DNA of 64,000 bases from Toxonevra muliebris (Eukaryota; Arthropoda; Insecta; Diptera; Pallopteridae). The stretch covers positions 114,115,388 to 114,179,387 of the forward strand of contig OY829326.1 in NCBI GenBank assembly GCA_963691655.1. The letters run 5' to 3'. Positions within the stretch are counted from its first letter, which is position 1; every line of letters starts with the position of its first letter. The notes under the pieces are model-generated. The model saw only the letters and a program-made list of their open reading frames with translations. It had not been told where the DNA came from and made no database searches. Positions 48,324 through 59,383 of this stretch are shown here, one piece after another. The translations under genes were made by a program, and so were the position numbers.

Positions 48324-48704
48324 TAATTATAAAGAAGATCTTTGTCTCAGGCATCGATCCTTCAGCTTTTGAATTTTATGTACTTACTTATTAATATATA
48401 GATCGCTTCTCTGACCTTATAATGGTGTATTATAAAACGATGACGTGTTGGAGTATAACTTTCTTTAATAAAAATGTTTAGCATAATATTCTTTTTTAGT
48501 ATTTTACTAAAAATGGCCACGTAGACTTTCTAGTAAACTCTGAATACTTTGTGTTCAGATATCATCTATAACCAGTCATTGAGGCAGTATGTCGTCTGTT
48601 TAGAGAAGATAACACATTTTTTTCGGATCGGCTTAGATTTTTTATTCCTATTGTTCAATGAAATCAGAGCTTTCTTATTTGAACAACAAGCAAAAAATAT
48701 TTAA

Positions 48705-48881
48705 CGCGCTCAGAGGAAAAGTGAAGCATAAAATTTACTGGAGCAAAGAGTTGCTGCTGTTTACTTGCCGAATACAGCATTGTAGCCGAATACGCACGAA
48801 GAGTTGTAACTTACGCACACATATAAATATACAAAGCAGAACGAGACTTAGTTTTGGCTTTTCACTTTTCCTCTGAGCGCG
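48705..48881. repeat. Short inverted-repeat MITE
   Basis: About 177 bp bounded by near-perfect 21-bp inverted repeats beginning cgcgctcagaggaaaagtga on the left and mirrored by tcacttttcctctgagcgcg on the right. The reading frame across it is a by-product. No target duplication is obvious. Confidence 0.65.
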
Positions 48882-48932
48882 TCATTTGTTGTATTTGAAG
48901 TCGCAGTGTTTGACTAATGGGTCTATCAAATA

Positions 48933-49120
48933 ATAGCTGCGTTTTATTCGCCACTTGCTTCTAGTTATGTATAACTAGCAGCGATAATTGTATGGGAAAA
49001 GAAAAACAAAGCCGCAAAGATAACATGTATAATTATAGCTGTTATGTATACTTAACAAGTAGTTTAACTACATCAAATTCTATTGTGAACTGCCATAAGT
49101 GAAAGAAGAAGCATGACAGT
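48933..49120. repeat. TA-flanked MITE, copy 2 (partial, inverted)
   Basis: Matches the complement of about 16800-16997 at roughly 85-90 percent by eye, starting with the terminal repeat tagctgcgttttattcgcca and running to aagaagcatgacag. The other half of the element is missing. Confidence 0.65.
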
Positions 49121-49408
49121 TAAACAAAAAACAAACAAAAACATATTTTTCCCCTTATCAAACATTCTGCTGAATTGCTAAATTCAACTCTGGTTTTTGA
49201 GATATTCTCGACTATTTTCTCGACCTTTTGAGTCTGGAGTAGATTTTTGTCAACATTCAAACTAACTTTATAACAAGTATAATTTTTGATCAGCTCCGAT
49301 CCGAATTCATTTTGCTGAGATACAATCATTTAAATTTTGGTATTGTTATTTACATTTTGTAAGTGGTATGAGGATTTATGTATTACTTTCAATTGGCTAT
49401 ATCTAGAT

Positions 49409-49630
49409 TAGTGGCCTTCCATTTATTTCAACCGCGGAGCTCTTAGCTCTGCTCTCAAAATAAACTCGCAAATAAAACAAAAATTTATGTTCTAAACCTA
49501 TTTTAATTTAGTTTTAATTTAAAAAATCAAAACAAATTTATTTGAATTTAGAAAAAGAACTCCCGCGGAGCCCCTATATTCCAAATTCTGGATTCCCAGG
49601 GCTCCACGGAACACAGTTTGAAAACCAGAG
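49409..49630. mobile_element. Small hAT-like element, copy 2
   Basis: A 222-bp element starting TAGTGGCCTTCCATTTATTT and ending with the complement of CTCTGGTTTTCAAACTGTG. The flanks atctagat (49401-49408) and atctggat (49631-49638) match at 7 of 8. It is related to the copy at 16156-16402; both end in cacagtttgaa and contain 'gagcccc'. Confidence 0.6.
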
Positions 49631-49800
49631 ATCTGGATAAATTGAACTTGAATTGGGACAAGGAAAAATAATAATACTTTATTGTTATATTTATATAAAT
49701 GTTGGCAAAAATCTACTGCAGCTTCTTCAAGTCATTGCATATAGCCAGAACGGTATTTTCACGCTTTTAGGTGAAAATATCTCGAAAACTAGAAATTAAA

Positions 49801-50076
49801 TCATGGTGGCGTGATGGTAAATAAACTGGGTTGCTACGCAGGGCGCCAGAGTTTGATACTCGATGCGGTCAAAAATAAAAATATATGTATTTTTCTTCAC
49901 GGCACCACATCTTGGCTGGTAATGGCAATACTTCACGAGTAAAAATCGCTTTTCACTTCGTCGTTTGGATTCGGCATAAAACAATAATTGCCTTCCTTTC
50001 GTATATAACTCCCGACTCTTCGAAGAGCTTGGTCTAGACCCTCTATGGGTTGTTGTGCCAATAAAGAAGAAGAACT
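49801..50076 (+). repeat. tRNA-derived SINE
   Basis: The head carries an A-box-like segment (ggtggcgtgatggta, 49805-49819) and a B-box-like segment (agagtttgatactcg, 49848-49862). The body includes ggattcggcataaaaca, and the 3' end is ataaagaagaagaa. This head, body and simple tail fit a tRNA-derived SINE. The body phrase recalls a SINE common in tephritid and related flies; that link is from memory and not checked here. Confidence 0.55.
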
Positions 50077-50198
50077 AAGGTTCGTTATTCATAAAAGCGA
50101 CAGATTTATTGTAATACCGTGAGTTAGCACCACAGATGATGTCAATTAATATAAATTGACATCGTAATTCTCATTTACTTTACAGTATTTTCACTTAT

Positions 50199-50330
50199 AG
50201 ATTGTTGAAATTAGGGAACTATCACAGAGATCACTGATGAGGGACCGTAGCTGGTTCCGAAACGATCGTCTGATCTGCTAGTTCTATGAACTTTTTGATA
50301 TTCTTCTGGCATCATTGTTCATTCAAAGCG
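50199..50330. repeat. Diverged fragment of the 38/56-kb repeat
   Basis: atcactgatgagg followed by ttccgaaacgatcgtctgat parallels atcactgatgaggaattgtg and ttccgaaacggccgtctgat at 38.2 kb. It is an older relative of the same family. Confidence 0.5.
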
Positions 50331-51870
50331 TAATAATTTTAATAATTATTTAATTAGCAATGTGAACTGCCAAATTCGGAAGAAATTTGCAAATTTTTTT
50401 TTCCAAATTAAAAATATTAATATGAATCTGTTTTTATTGGAGAAATTCTTCAATCTTCGGGGCTTCTATGTTTACTCATATTGTAATTGGTGAAAGAAAT
50501 GAATTTTGAGCAAGGTTTAATTTATTTTCTTCATACTTCTGAGTGTATTTCCTTTTATAAAAAGAGTTTCATTTGGTACTACATTCCAAAATTAAAGCAT
50601 ATTGTTAATTTATGTGTCAACGAAAATAAATATTATTAATAAATAGTTTATCAGAGCAGCTACCTACATAAAATACTTTTGGAAAATAGACAGTGAATTA
50701 CTTCATAAGTCAGGCTTAAGGGGAGAAAAATTTAATTATGCCTTTAGTAAAATTTTTATTAAAATGTATTTAGAGCAAATTGTTACTGATTACGCTCGCA
50801 TACTAATTGCAAAACATACACAATCCCAATGAAAAAGGTGCAACTATCGCTTCATTAGCATAAATTAAAGTCTTACATACGAGTAAGTACACACTACGAT
50901 CAGCTCAACAACTAAACTAAACATTACTCCTCAGTTAAGCTTAACCAAACTTTACTTGTTTTTCTGTTAATTCAGTGTAACGTGACCTGCTGTTGTTAAT
51001 CGTTTAATTTTACTAATGATAAATACATACATATATACATGAATAGGTACCTACGCCCTCTTTAAAACATCTTCAGAGTAATGAATTTGAGTATCTTTCG
51101 AAGCTCGCTGACTTGGGAAGCAACTCTGGGTTTCATGCTGTTAAAGCTGAAATGGTGGTTGATTCAGTTGGTTTAGGTTTAGGCCGTGGGAATTGTCAGA
51201 TTAATATTATTTTAATTATATTATCAACTATTTTTTTTTATTGTTCTTTATGTTATTGCTGTTGTTTGTCATTTGTGGTTTTTGTTTTTATTTTTTTTAT
51301 ATTTAGTATATATATATTTTTTTTTTAGTTTTACACTTTCTTAGATATCAAACCGAGGTTAAGTGTTTGCATTTATTGTTTATGCATGTGTTTGTGTGTT
51401 TGTGTGCCTGTGTTTATTAGGTTTGGCTTATATATGACAAACAATTCTTTGTAGATATTGTCACATAATTTGGTTCAATTAAAAGTTTTACGTTGCGTTT
51501 GGCATTCGCATTTTGCATATTAATTGAAATTTATTTCTATTTTTTTTTTAATCAACAAAAAAGAATAACCCAATTTTTTTTGGTTTTTAACACTTAAATG
51601 CATAGGTATGCATTGGTGACTTTAGGTATTTGAAATTGATAATTAACTCTTAAGAATTTTTATTATGGTATATGTTTTTATGAAATTTCACGTAACATAA
51701 AATTTTTAAATAAAGTTTCTTAATAATAAAATGGCAAAACAATTCGTTGATACTTCCACATTTATTTAGATTGCCTAGAAACTTTTTCCATATTTTGATT
51801 TTTTTTTAAGTTTAAGCGAAGTAGCAAGTCCGAGCATTCTGCGTTCACGAGCATCTCATATACTTCAGGA
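50331..51870. other. Non-coding stretch
   Basis: AT-rich; frames near 51113-51328 are low-complexity Phe/Leu/Cys runs from T-rich DNA. No gene recognised. Confidence 0.35.
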
Positions 51871-52795
51871 CAGGGCCGTAGCCAGGATTTTTTTTTTGGG
51901 GGGGGGAAGGGGGCGGGAGTTTTCATTCGAAGAAAATTGACATTAACTTGCCATTACTGATGACGAGCCCGACCTCAAAATAATTAGCAAAAATACTAAA
52001 AATAGTCAGAGGCTCATTTTTTTTCAAATGATTATCAGTGGGAATTCGGGCCATGATAAGGAATCCGGATGAGGTTGGCTTATATTCCCAAAATTCGTGC
52101 AGTTACTGCATTGAAAGAGGTCTTCCGTGTCGGGCTGCTCTGAGCAATAATGGGTTAAAGAATTAATTACATTTTAAGATTGTTTCCTAGAACTTTGGAG
52201 CTGATCCACTACTACTGACCTACATGGGCTTTGCGAATAAAACGGTTCCTAGTATTTGTGAATGAATTTTTTATACTGAACACGAGGTCTGAGGTCAAAA
52301 ATTTCCCATCACGACACGTTTTAGAAAAAATGGGATGGAAAACCATAAAATAGAATTTTTAGCCATTTTTTAAAATTGGAGAGCTGAACACTGGCGTGCT
52401 ACAAACTTCGAAATCCAGAAATTATAGGCTGAATCATGCCCTTCCAAATGAGCCCTAAACCTGAAACTGTAAATCAAAAACAGTTACTGACCTAGAAAAA
52501 CTATAAATTCAGAATTGCTCAGCATCACCTTCTCTTTTTGTATCCAAAGTCAAACCTCATGTCAAAGAAAACAAATTGGATCTGGTCGCATAGTGTAACT
52601 AAGATTTCAAGTTTATTTTTTTATATTTGACTTTTTAGAAAGAAACCGATGGAAGTAAAAAATATTTAAAAACTGTTCCATAGATTTTATTTTGACTTTT
52701 TTTCATCCACTGCAATTAATATAAAAAAATAGAAGAAAGTTTCCACATTTCGGGGGGTTCAGAACCCCCAAAACCTCCCCCTAAATACGGCTTTG
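51871..52795. mobile_element. hAT-like non-autonomous element, 0.9 kb
   Basis: A 925-bp element starting CAGGGCCGTAGCCAGG and ending with the complement of CAAAGCCGTATTTAGG (11 of 16 alike). It is bounded by a perfect 8-bp target duplication CTTCAGGA at 51863-51870 and 52796-52803. G-rich tracts occur just inside the left end (gggggggggaaggggg) and C-rich tracts inside the right. No transposase motif was found. End structure and duplication length point to hAT. Confidence 0.8.
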
Positions 52796-52803
52796 CTTCA
52801 GGA

Positions 52804-53534
52804 CAACCGCGAAAAGTTTATAATTTACGGCTATATCCACTTCCAGATCCAAGGGGGGATTTAAGGGTTAAACCCTCTCCCTTTATCGATCAAAATCTTA
52901 TAGTAGGTGTACAACTTTGCTTCCGCCGTTTTCCGATAGGTAGCTGCATCGGTGAGGGCTGGCCGAAATACATAGATCAAAATTGTCATAAAGTGAGTTT
53001 GGATGGGCATCTATTAACGTATCAGCATTAGTGAAAATTGTTTGCATTTCTAAATTATTCTGGATTAAAAATGTCTGTTAGTTTCCTTACTTTACTAGAA
53101 CTTGATAAAAATAATCATAACAAATTAAAAAAATTAAATAATACCAAAAAATGTGAGTACACATATGTGTACTTTTTCAGCGAAGAGGTTAATTTCTTTT
53201 AATTATGATAGAAAGAGAGTATCATCGGGAATATGAACAGACACTGAGGGAGCCCATATCGTAATTGAACTTTTTTCATTTGAGTGTGTGTGGTTATATT
53301 GATGTTCGCTGTTAAACGAGCACAAATCATTTTCTCTCGTACTCAGTCCAGGTAGTTATATTCAGCTGGGAGTTGCTTTTTGCCGAAATGTACTCTTCCG
53401 TTTAGTAATATTTTGTATGCAATGATATTGTTTTCTAAAATAGCTCATTGCCACCCTAGAAACTCGCCGTGCTCGGAGTATTTTTTTTTCGATGTGAGAA
53501 TGAGTAAAGAATTTCTTTTAGTTTTCGGTGTGAT
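52804..53534. other. Non-coding stretch, nothing recognised
   Basis: AT-rich. The phrase ccagatccaaggggggattt near 52843 resembles the left end of the short element at 13251, but no second end was found. Confidence 0.3.
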
Positions 53535-54039
53535 GGTCCATACACATTGACGACAGCAGCTGTACGAACATACGACTTCTAAATTCTATCGGCTACATCT
53601 GTCGCCTTGTAGTCAGCTACTAAACACAATGGAAGCGGCACCACCTGCAGCAAACATAGCCAAAACAACAAAAGCAAACTCTCTTCGCTCTCTGTCGCTT
53701 GTCAAATTAGAAATAAGGTCCATACACATTGACGACAGCAGCTACACGAACATATGACTATGAAATTTTGTCGGCTACAACTGTCGCCGTGTAGTCAGCT
53801 ACTAAACACAATGGAAGCGGCAACACATGCAGCAAACACAGTCAAAACAACAAAACCAAATTTCTTCTCTCTCTGTCGCTTGTTAAATTAGAAATAGATT
53901 TAAAATTGGCTACAGCCTCAATTGTGGTCGGTGGTCATGTGGTCGTGACGTCGCCAAAATAATCGTCTCCATAAGAACATTTTTTTTTTTTATAATTTGG
54001 CAGATGTAGTCGTGTAGCTGCCGTCGTCAATGTGTATGG
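53535..54039. mobile_element. MITE with duplicated left half
   Basis: Two tandem units of about 182 bp, 53535-53716 and 53717-53897, both begin ggtccatacacattgacgac and end at (a)aattagaaata. The right end (54014-54039) is the inverted counterpart, ending gtcgtcaatgtgtatgg. The element thus has terminal inverted repeats (ccatacacattgacgac) and a second copy of its left half. No target duplication or coding sequence is evident. Confidence 0.65.
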
Positions 54040-54364
54040 TGCATGAGAATGACAAAAAGAGAGTCTTCTTTTTGTTTTCGGTGCAACATCAATTTCATAG
54101 TGTTCGTACAGTATACTCCCAATATAACCACAGCTTAAGGGAATCTTGAACATGCAATACAAGCAAAAACATCGTCTCTCTCAATGTCATCTCAAATAAG
54201 CGAATGATAAACTACAAAGGGATTTGCTGTTATTATTAGACATGTTGTTTTAACAAGAAATTCTTTTAGTCCAAATACATACATAAATATGAGAGATTGA
54301 GCGCTGTTCGTTTGTTCTTTCAAAAGTTGACTTTGTAAGCAAATTTACATATGCACATTCAAAT

Positions 54365-55090
54365 GTCCCTGCAGGAAGAGGGCTAGAATATTCCAGCGGT
54401 AAGTTATGCCTGTCGTAAGAGGCAACCCCATAAAATACCCTATAGAGGTGGAGGGCGTGACCAAAATGTCACAAAGCCTTATCCCATCCTGATGAATAGC
54501 GCCGCTTTAGTCTGCAATGAGATTATGCTATCTGACCAGATCGATTAAAGCAATAAGAATAAACGCCAAGGAGACTCAGACGTCTACCTCGTTTATACGA
54601 AACGGTGCTTCAGACTGCAATGAGACTATTCCGCCTCACCAGATCGGTTGAAGCAATAAGGCGCAGCCCAAAAGAAAAAATAAACGTCAATGAGACCCAG
54701 ACGTCTTCCGCGTTGTTACAAAACGGTGCTTTAAACAGCAATGAGATTATTCTCGCCTATAAAAACTTGGTCCCGCGTTTGTTCCAAACGCCTCTTCACC
54801 CCACAGCCAGACCAATAATAGCTGTCACTGTTAATTGATGTTGGCGACTGGAAAGTAACAGTTTTTACGCGTGGAACGCAGAAACGAGGGTATCAGTGGC
54901 CCTACCCCACAGCGGACGGTAACAAAATAGACCGACAAAAAAAAAGACGAGTGAACAGTAATGCTCTAGACGGTCTCCTGACGAAATATTTAACGGTTGT
55001 TCCGGAGAGGAGATGTTTAGCGGGTGGAAGTCTCGAAATGACTTCGGCTAACAATGCTTTTACTCCTCGTTTAAAAAAAAACATCCCAAA
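54365..55090. repeat. Tandem-unit block, possible non-LTR 5' UTR
   Basis: Base composition is less AT-rich than around it. After ggaagagggctagaatattc and gttatgcctgtcgtaagagg, a unit of 100-120 bp is repeated about 2.3 times. The units start near 54498, 54602 and 54723, each with (c)ggtgctt(t/c)a..c.gcaatgaga, ccagatcg(g/a)tt, and cagacgtct. A 5'-UTR-like arrangement with internal repeats and a following ATG-bearing stretch (near 55035) would suit a retrotransposon, but no encoded protein confirms it. The frame at 54605-54838 is a by-product of the repeats. Confidence 0.45.
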
Positions 55091-56036
55091 GAAAAATTAG
55101 ACTATTTCCGTCGTTAGATATGTGCTTTTAAACATACTTAACGCGCCTATAAAATTTTCACTATAACAACATGTAACAATTAACCCTTTAATCAGATAGG
55201 AATATCAATCAGATCAATCAGAGATGCGAACAAATATGAAAGAATAAATTAAAATTAATGATCTAATTAATTTTTTCTTCAAAATTAACTGTAGTTCTTT
55301 CAACTAGGAATAATTAATGGTGAAAGTTGTAAGTATTGCTAACGAATTGGCGATATTTTAACTGAATACTTTTTCTCGAACGAATAGGAAATGAGTTGAA
55401 AACGCGGTCAATAACTAAAGGAAGCTTCTCTTCCTGTATTCCTATAACTGCTTTCACAGCAATCTGTTGAACCTACATAACCAACTACATAAGTTAAATT
55501 AAAATATGTATATGAATATATGCAACAATTTATCTATGTGTGCATAAATGTGTGTAAGTAAAATAATGTCTCAGCACACTTTATACCTACATATACTCAC
55601 TCATAAATAAATAAAACAAATTACCAAAAAAAAAAAAACATTAAGCATTCCATACTGTTTTCGGATACGTTAGTTGGCCTGGCCTTTCATCGGCTCATGA
55701 TCACTTTGGGAGATTGAAAAGATTCGCTCCCCTCCACTACCTCAAAGCTTTACGCAATGGCCACCGCTCACTATACGACAGACGACAATGATGGTAGGCA
55801 GCAATTGTTACGCTACTGCTGCTGTAGCTGCTTTAGACATGGCACAGCATTTTAATAACAACATTTTCTTATTTTAGGCCAAACCGAAAAAGAAACACAT
55901 CTACAAAAAAAAAAAAATTAAAAAAAAATGGCTATTATCCATAAAAGGGCCTACCATCCGAATGCGATGGCTTGCCAACAACAGCGATACCAGCAACAAC
56001 AAAATGAATTAAATCGTATTGAATTGAATCTCGCGT
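55091..56036. other. Non-coding stretch, nothing recognised
   Basis: AT-rich left part and a slightly more GC-rich part from about 55660. No gene or element recognised. Confidence 0.3.
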
Positions 56037-56042
56037 TAGTTT

Positions 56043-56397
56043 TTTAGGAGACTATGAAAATTAAATCTAGAGGTTAATTTTCAAAGTCATGACTTAAGTT
56101 CATGTTAATTTCGTTATTTGAAGTTATATATAAACAGGTTAATGAACAAATGTAGTCATCACAACAACAATGTATATAGAGACGGGCAAATCAGACGGCC
56201 GTTTCGGAATCCGCCACAATTCCTCATCAGTGATCTTAGTGGTAGTTCTTAATCTTTCAATATCCCATATAAGCTACTAATATTTGAAATCATAACCCAG
56301 AATTATGGATTTGATTCCAAATATCTTCACTGAATAGTGATATTGAAAGAAACTACCACTACCGTTCTATACACTTATGTTGTTGTTTTTTTCCCGC
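56043..56397. repeat. Dispersed repeat, second copy of the 38-kb sequence
   Basis: In inverted orientation this matches 38030-38395 almost base for base (for example agttttttaggagactatg, gacgggcaaatcagacggcc, tagtggtagttcttaatctt). It is a clean 355-bp insertion-like block ending near agttttttaggag on the left and ttatgttgttg on the right. I see no terminal inverted repeat and no target duplication. Confidence 0.7.
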
Positions 56398-58186
56398 GTA
56401 TTGGCCAAACATCGAACTCTCAACATTCAACCACATTTTTGGGGACGCGCACGCTTTTTAACTGAAAAGAAAGTCTGTTGTCGTTTGTCTGTCCATTTTT
56501 GTCGGAGGTCTTCAATCGATAGTTATTTGATGGTAGGTTGGTAAATACAACAATACATCCACCACAGCTTTGGTCACAGCAGCAGCAGCAACAGTAACAG
56601 ACAGTAAAAACAACAACACTAGCAGCCAGCAGTAGCAACAGCCCAACAAACATTTGTGGTCAACAAAAATAATGCGCGATGCGATTGTGCGTGTATTCAT
56701 CCGTTGTTGGCCATCGCCGTTGTTGTCACCAGTGTTGTTGTTGTTGTTGTTGCTATTGGTGCTGGTTGCTGCCGCCGTCACCATCGTTTTCGTGCTCACA
56801 ATTTCGTGGACACCTGATGAATCTTTAATGAACACTTACTAACTTGGAAGCTAGAAGAAATCCATATACGCAACAAACATTATTGATTTGGAGATTTGAT
56901 GCGTGCGTGGATGGTTTTGAATTTGGTTTTAGTTGGGTTATATTTCTCTGTGCATGTGCGTGTGTGTGTGTGTGTGTGTGTGTGCGATGGTATTTTATTG
57001 GCTCCACCCGTCGTCGTTCACCATCGCCGCCATCGCCATCACCATTGCCATTGAGACCAAATGGCCAGCAGCAATAAGCGAGCATTGGAATTTAAGTCTG
57101 CAGTCTGCGTTCCCGTCCACAAAGCGCTAGCTACTCACAGTTATGCTAATGTATTTGGAAATCGTTTTGTTGTTGAAACTCTCGAGAAAAAAAAAAACAA
57201 AAAAAAAAAAGAAATTTATTGCCAAAGTATGCGTTATTAAAAAATTATATGATTTATTTTGGCTTTGGGTGAGAGCGACAAGATGTACTCGTATGTAATA
57301 ACTCAATTATTTGATGTTGTTGTTGCTAGTTTAGTGAAATTAAACGCGTCGCAGAAATGTCATCGAACTTTCAACCAATCAGGTTATATGCCTATGTATG
57401 CATGTATGTATGAGCTTGTGAGTTTATATGTGGTTATGTCTGCTTATCTGTGAAAGTTTTTATGACCTGAAAAATTAAATTATGAGTTAAAGATACGATT
57501 GTAAATTACTTGCACATACAAATTTCTATTGATTTTATGTAGTTAGACATCATCATATTTTTTAACCTATTTTTTGGAAATGATTAATTCTTGAATTGTA
57601 CAGTGTGCCAAATAATTCCAATTTTATGATTTGGTGGTCATTTTTCTAAAACCAAAGAATCGAATTTTTTAAGGTATGCTCCAACTATGAGCTGGGAAAC
57701 TTTAATATCAACAACAATCTCGGGAAGGGTCAGGAACCTAAGAAATACTTCGAGGAGAATAAAGTTCTCAGCCTAATTGCAAGGTAGAACACCGTTGAGT
57801 TAGTGGAAAGTTTTATATTCCTCTACAGTAAAGTAATCTAAAGTGGCGAAGCTTGACGATTTAGGGAAGTTAAAGGTAGTTAAGAACAATAATGCGCAAT
57901 AATGCAATCGATCATAAGACAAAATTGGAAATGAATAAGCCAAGAATGGAAAAATGTTGTGAAAAGGTTATGGAGGAGAATCCATAGTTGAAAATGACTG
58001 TCCCTCATCCAGCACAAGGGTTATTGACCAAAAACCGGGCGAACTCGGAATAACATGGAATGAGTTGAAAGTGGTTTCCATGGTCGTTGTTTTATATTTA
58101 ATGCACAGTACAATTTTCTTTCCTTTAAAATTCTTTTAAATATTTTTGTAAAAATAATGAATTTTGTAATAATTAATTGAGTACAG
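56398..58186. other. Non-coding stretch with GC-richer core
   Basis: From about 56400 to 57150 the sequence is richer in GC and in CAG/CAA/GTT triplets, and holds a (GT)n microsatellite (56961-56984). The Leu/Val-rich 62-codon frame at 56654-56842 looks like a hydrophobic small protein but is produced by GTTGTTGTT and CTGCTG runs. No gene is asserted. Confidence 0.35.
56961..56984. repeat. (GT)n microsatellite
   Basis: Twelve uninterrupted TG dinucleotides. Confidence 0.9.
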
Positions 58187-58429
58187 ATGAAGGTCCTGCG
58201 GTCAAAATGTGATTTCCAGCAATTTCAAAATTTTACAGGAGAGTAAAAAAACAGTCGCATTTCCCTAATCTGCACTTACAGAAATGCGATTTTCGAATAA
58301 TTATTTTTAAAAAAGTAATCAATATTTTTAAAATCTGAGTGTCGGCGTGATTTTAAAGAACCAAAAACAAAAGCAAACCCCGTTTGGGGAAAAGTGTTGG
58401 ATATCACTTTTTGACCGCAGGCCCTTCAT
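58187..58429. mobile_element. Inverted-repeat MITE
   Basis: A 243-bp segment with 27-bp inverted ends differing at two positions: left atgaaggtcctgcggtcaaa, right complement atgaagggcctgcggtcaaa. It lies only 51 bp left of the deleted mariner copy at 58481. Superfamily unknown. Confidence 0.7.
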
Positions 58430-58480
58430 ATATAACAATATTTATTCTCAATGATATCCTCCAAATATTTTCATATACTA

Positions 58481-59381
58481 CCATGATCAAAAAGTTCTCG
58501 AAGTAACCACCGTGTGGTGCTCCCATCGTTCCGATTTGAGTTCTGTTTTTTTTTGTTAAGTTGGTACATCTGTTATTGATATTCCCTCTAAATCTTAACG
58601 GCATAGTTTGACATTTGCAAAAGTTACGTAGCCAAGAGTACATCTATCTCTGTGTGTGTTGGCGATTTTTTCCAATTTTATTAAATTGTATTGTATTAAA
58701 TTTTGCGTAAAAAACCGATTTTATGGTGCGCGAACATTGAAAATGTTGGAAAAGTGTTTCGGTAACGATTCTCTAAAGAAAACGGTCGTTTACCAGTGGC
58801 ACGAGTGGTCCAAAAGTGGTCTTGAGTCAATCGAAGATGGTGAACGCAGTGGCAGACTATCGACATCGAAAACCGACGAAAACGTTGATAAAGTAAAGGA
58901 AATTTTGGTCAATAATCGAAAATTAACCATCAGAGAGTATAATTTGGGCGTTATGAGGCGTTTGTGTGAAGCAATTCGCCGAAAGAGACCTGAATTTTGA
59001 ACAGAAAACTGGATTTTGCACCGTCGCACAGTGCCATCATTATTCGTAATTTTTTGACGAAAAATGCAACAAATACCATCCAACAGCCACCGAATTCACC
59101 TGATTTGGCTCCCTGTGACTTCTTTCTGTTCAATCGAGTTAAAAACCATTACGGGGAACGCGTTTCAGCAGCTGAGAGGAAGTAATGGAAAAATCGCAGG
59201 AAGCACTGATGGACATACCGAAAACCGAATATAAAAAATGTTTCGAGGATTGGATCAAGCGCTGGCATAAGTGTGTTGCAGTCGATGGGGATTACTTTGA
59301 AGGGGACAATATAGATTTAGATGAATAAACTTGTGTTTTTAATTTTCTGAATAAATTCCGGGAACTTTTTGATCGAGGTGG
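58481..59381 (+). mobile_element. Internally deleted mariner, copy A
   Basis: A 901-bp element with TA on both sides (58479-58480 and 59382-59383) and ends related to ccacctTGATCAAAAAGTTC; the left end lacks three bases. It encodes the start and end of a mariner transposase on the plus strand with the middle missing, where a complete mariner has about 1.28 kb. Copy B at 61286-62190 is the same derivative in opposite orientation. Confidence 0.88.
58656..59327 (+). pseudogene. Deleted mariner transposase, copy A
   Basis: The HTH part reads MLEKCFGNDSLKKTVVYQWH and SKSGLESIEDGERSGRLST up to NRKLTIRE. It then jumps directly to YNLGVMRRLCEAIRRKRPE, a segment that in complete mariners lies some 120 residues later. 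The first catalytic Asp region (TGDE) is therefore gone. A frame change near 59000 follows; the next pieces are APSHSAIIIRNFL, NSPDLAPCDFFLFNRVK with the third Asp, and, in another frame, CFEDWIKRWHKCVAVDGDYF to the stop near 59327. It cannot encode an enzyme. Confidence 0.85.
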
Positions 59382-59383
59382 TA

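Noticed and set aside
56654..56842. Small hydrophobic membrane protein (Leu/Val-rich, 62 codons)
   Set aside because: The hydrophobic run is produced by TTG/GTT/CTG triplet repeats, the opposite strand gives equally good Asn/Gln-rich frames, and there is no context for a gene.
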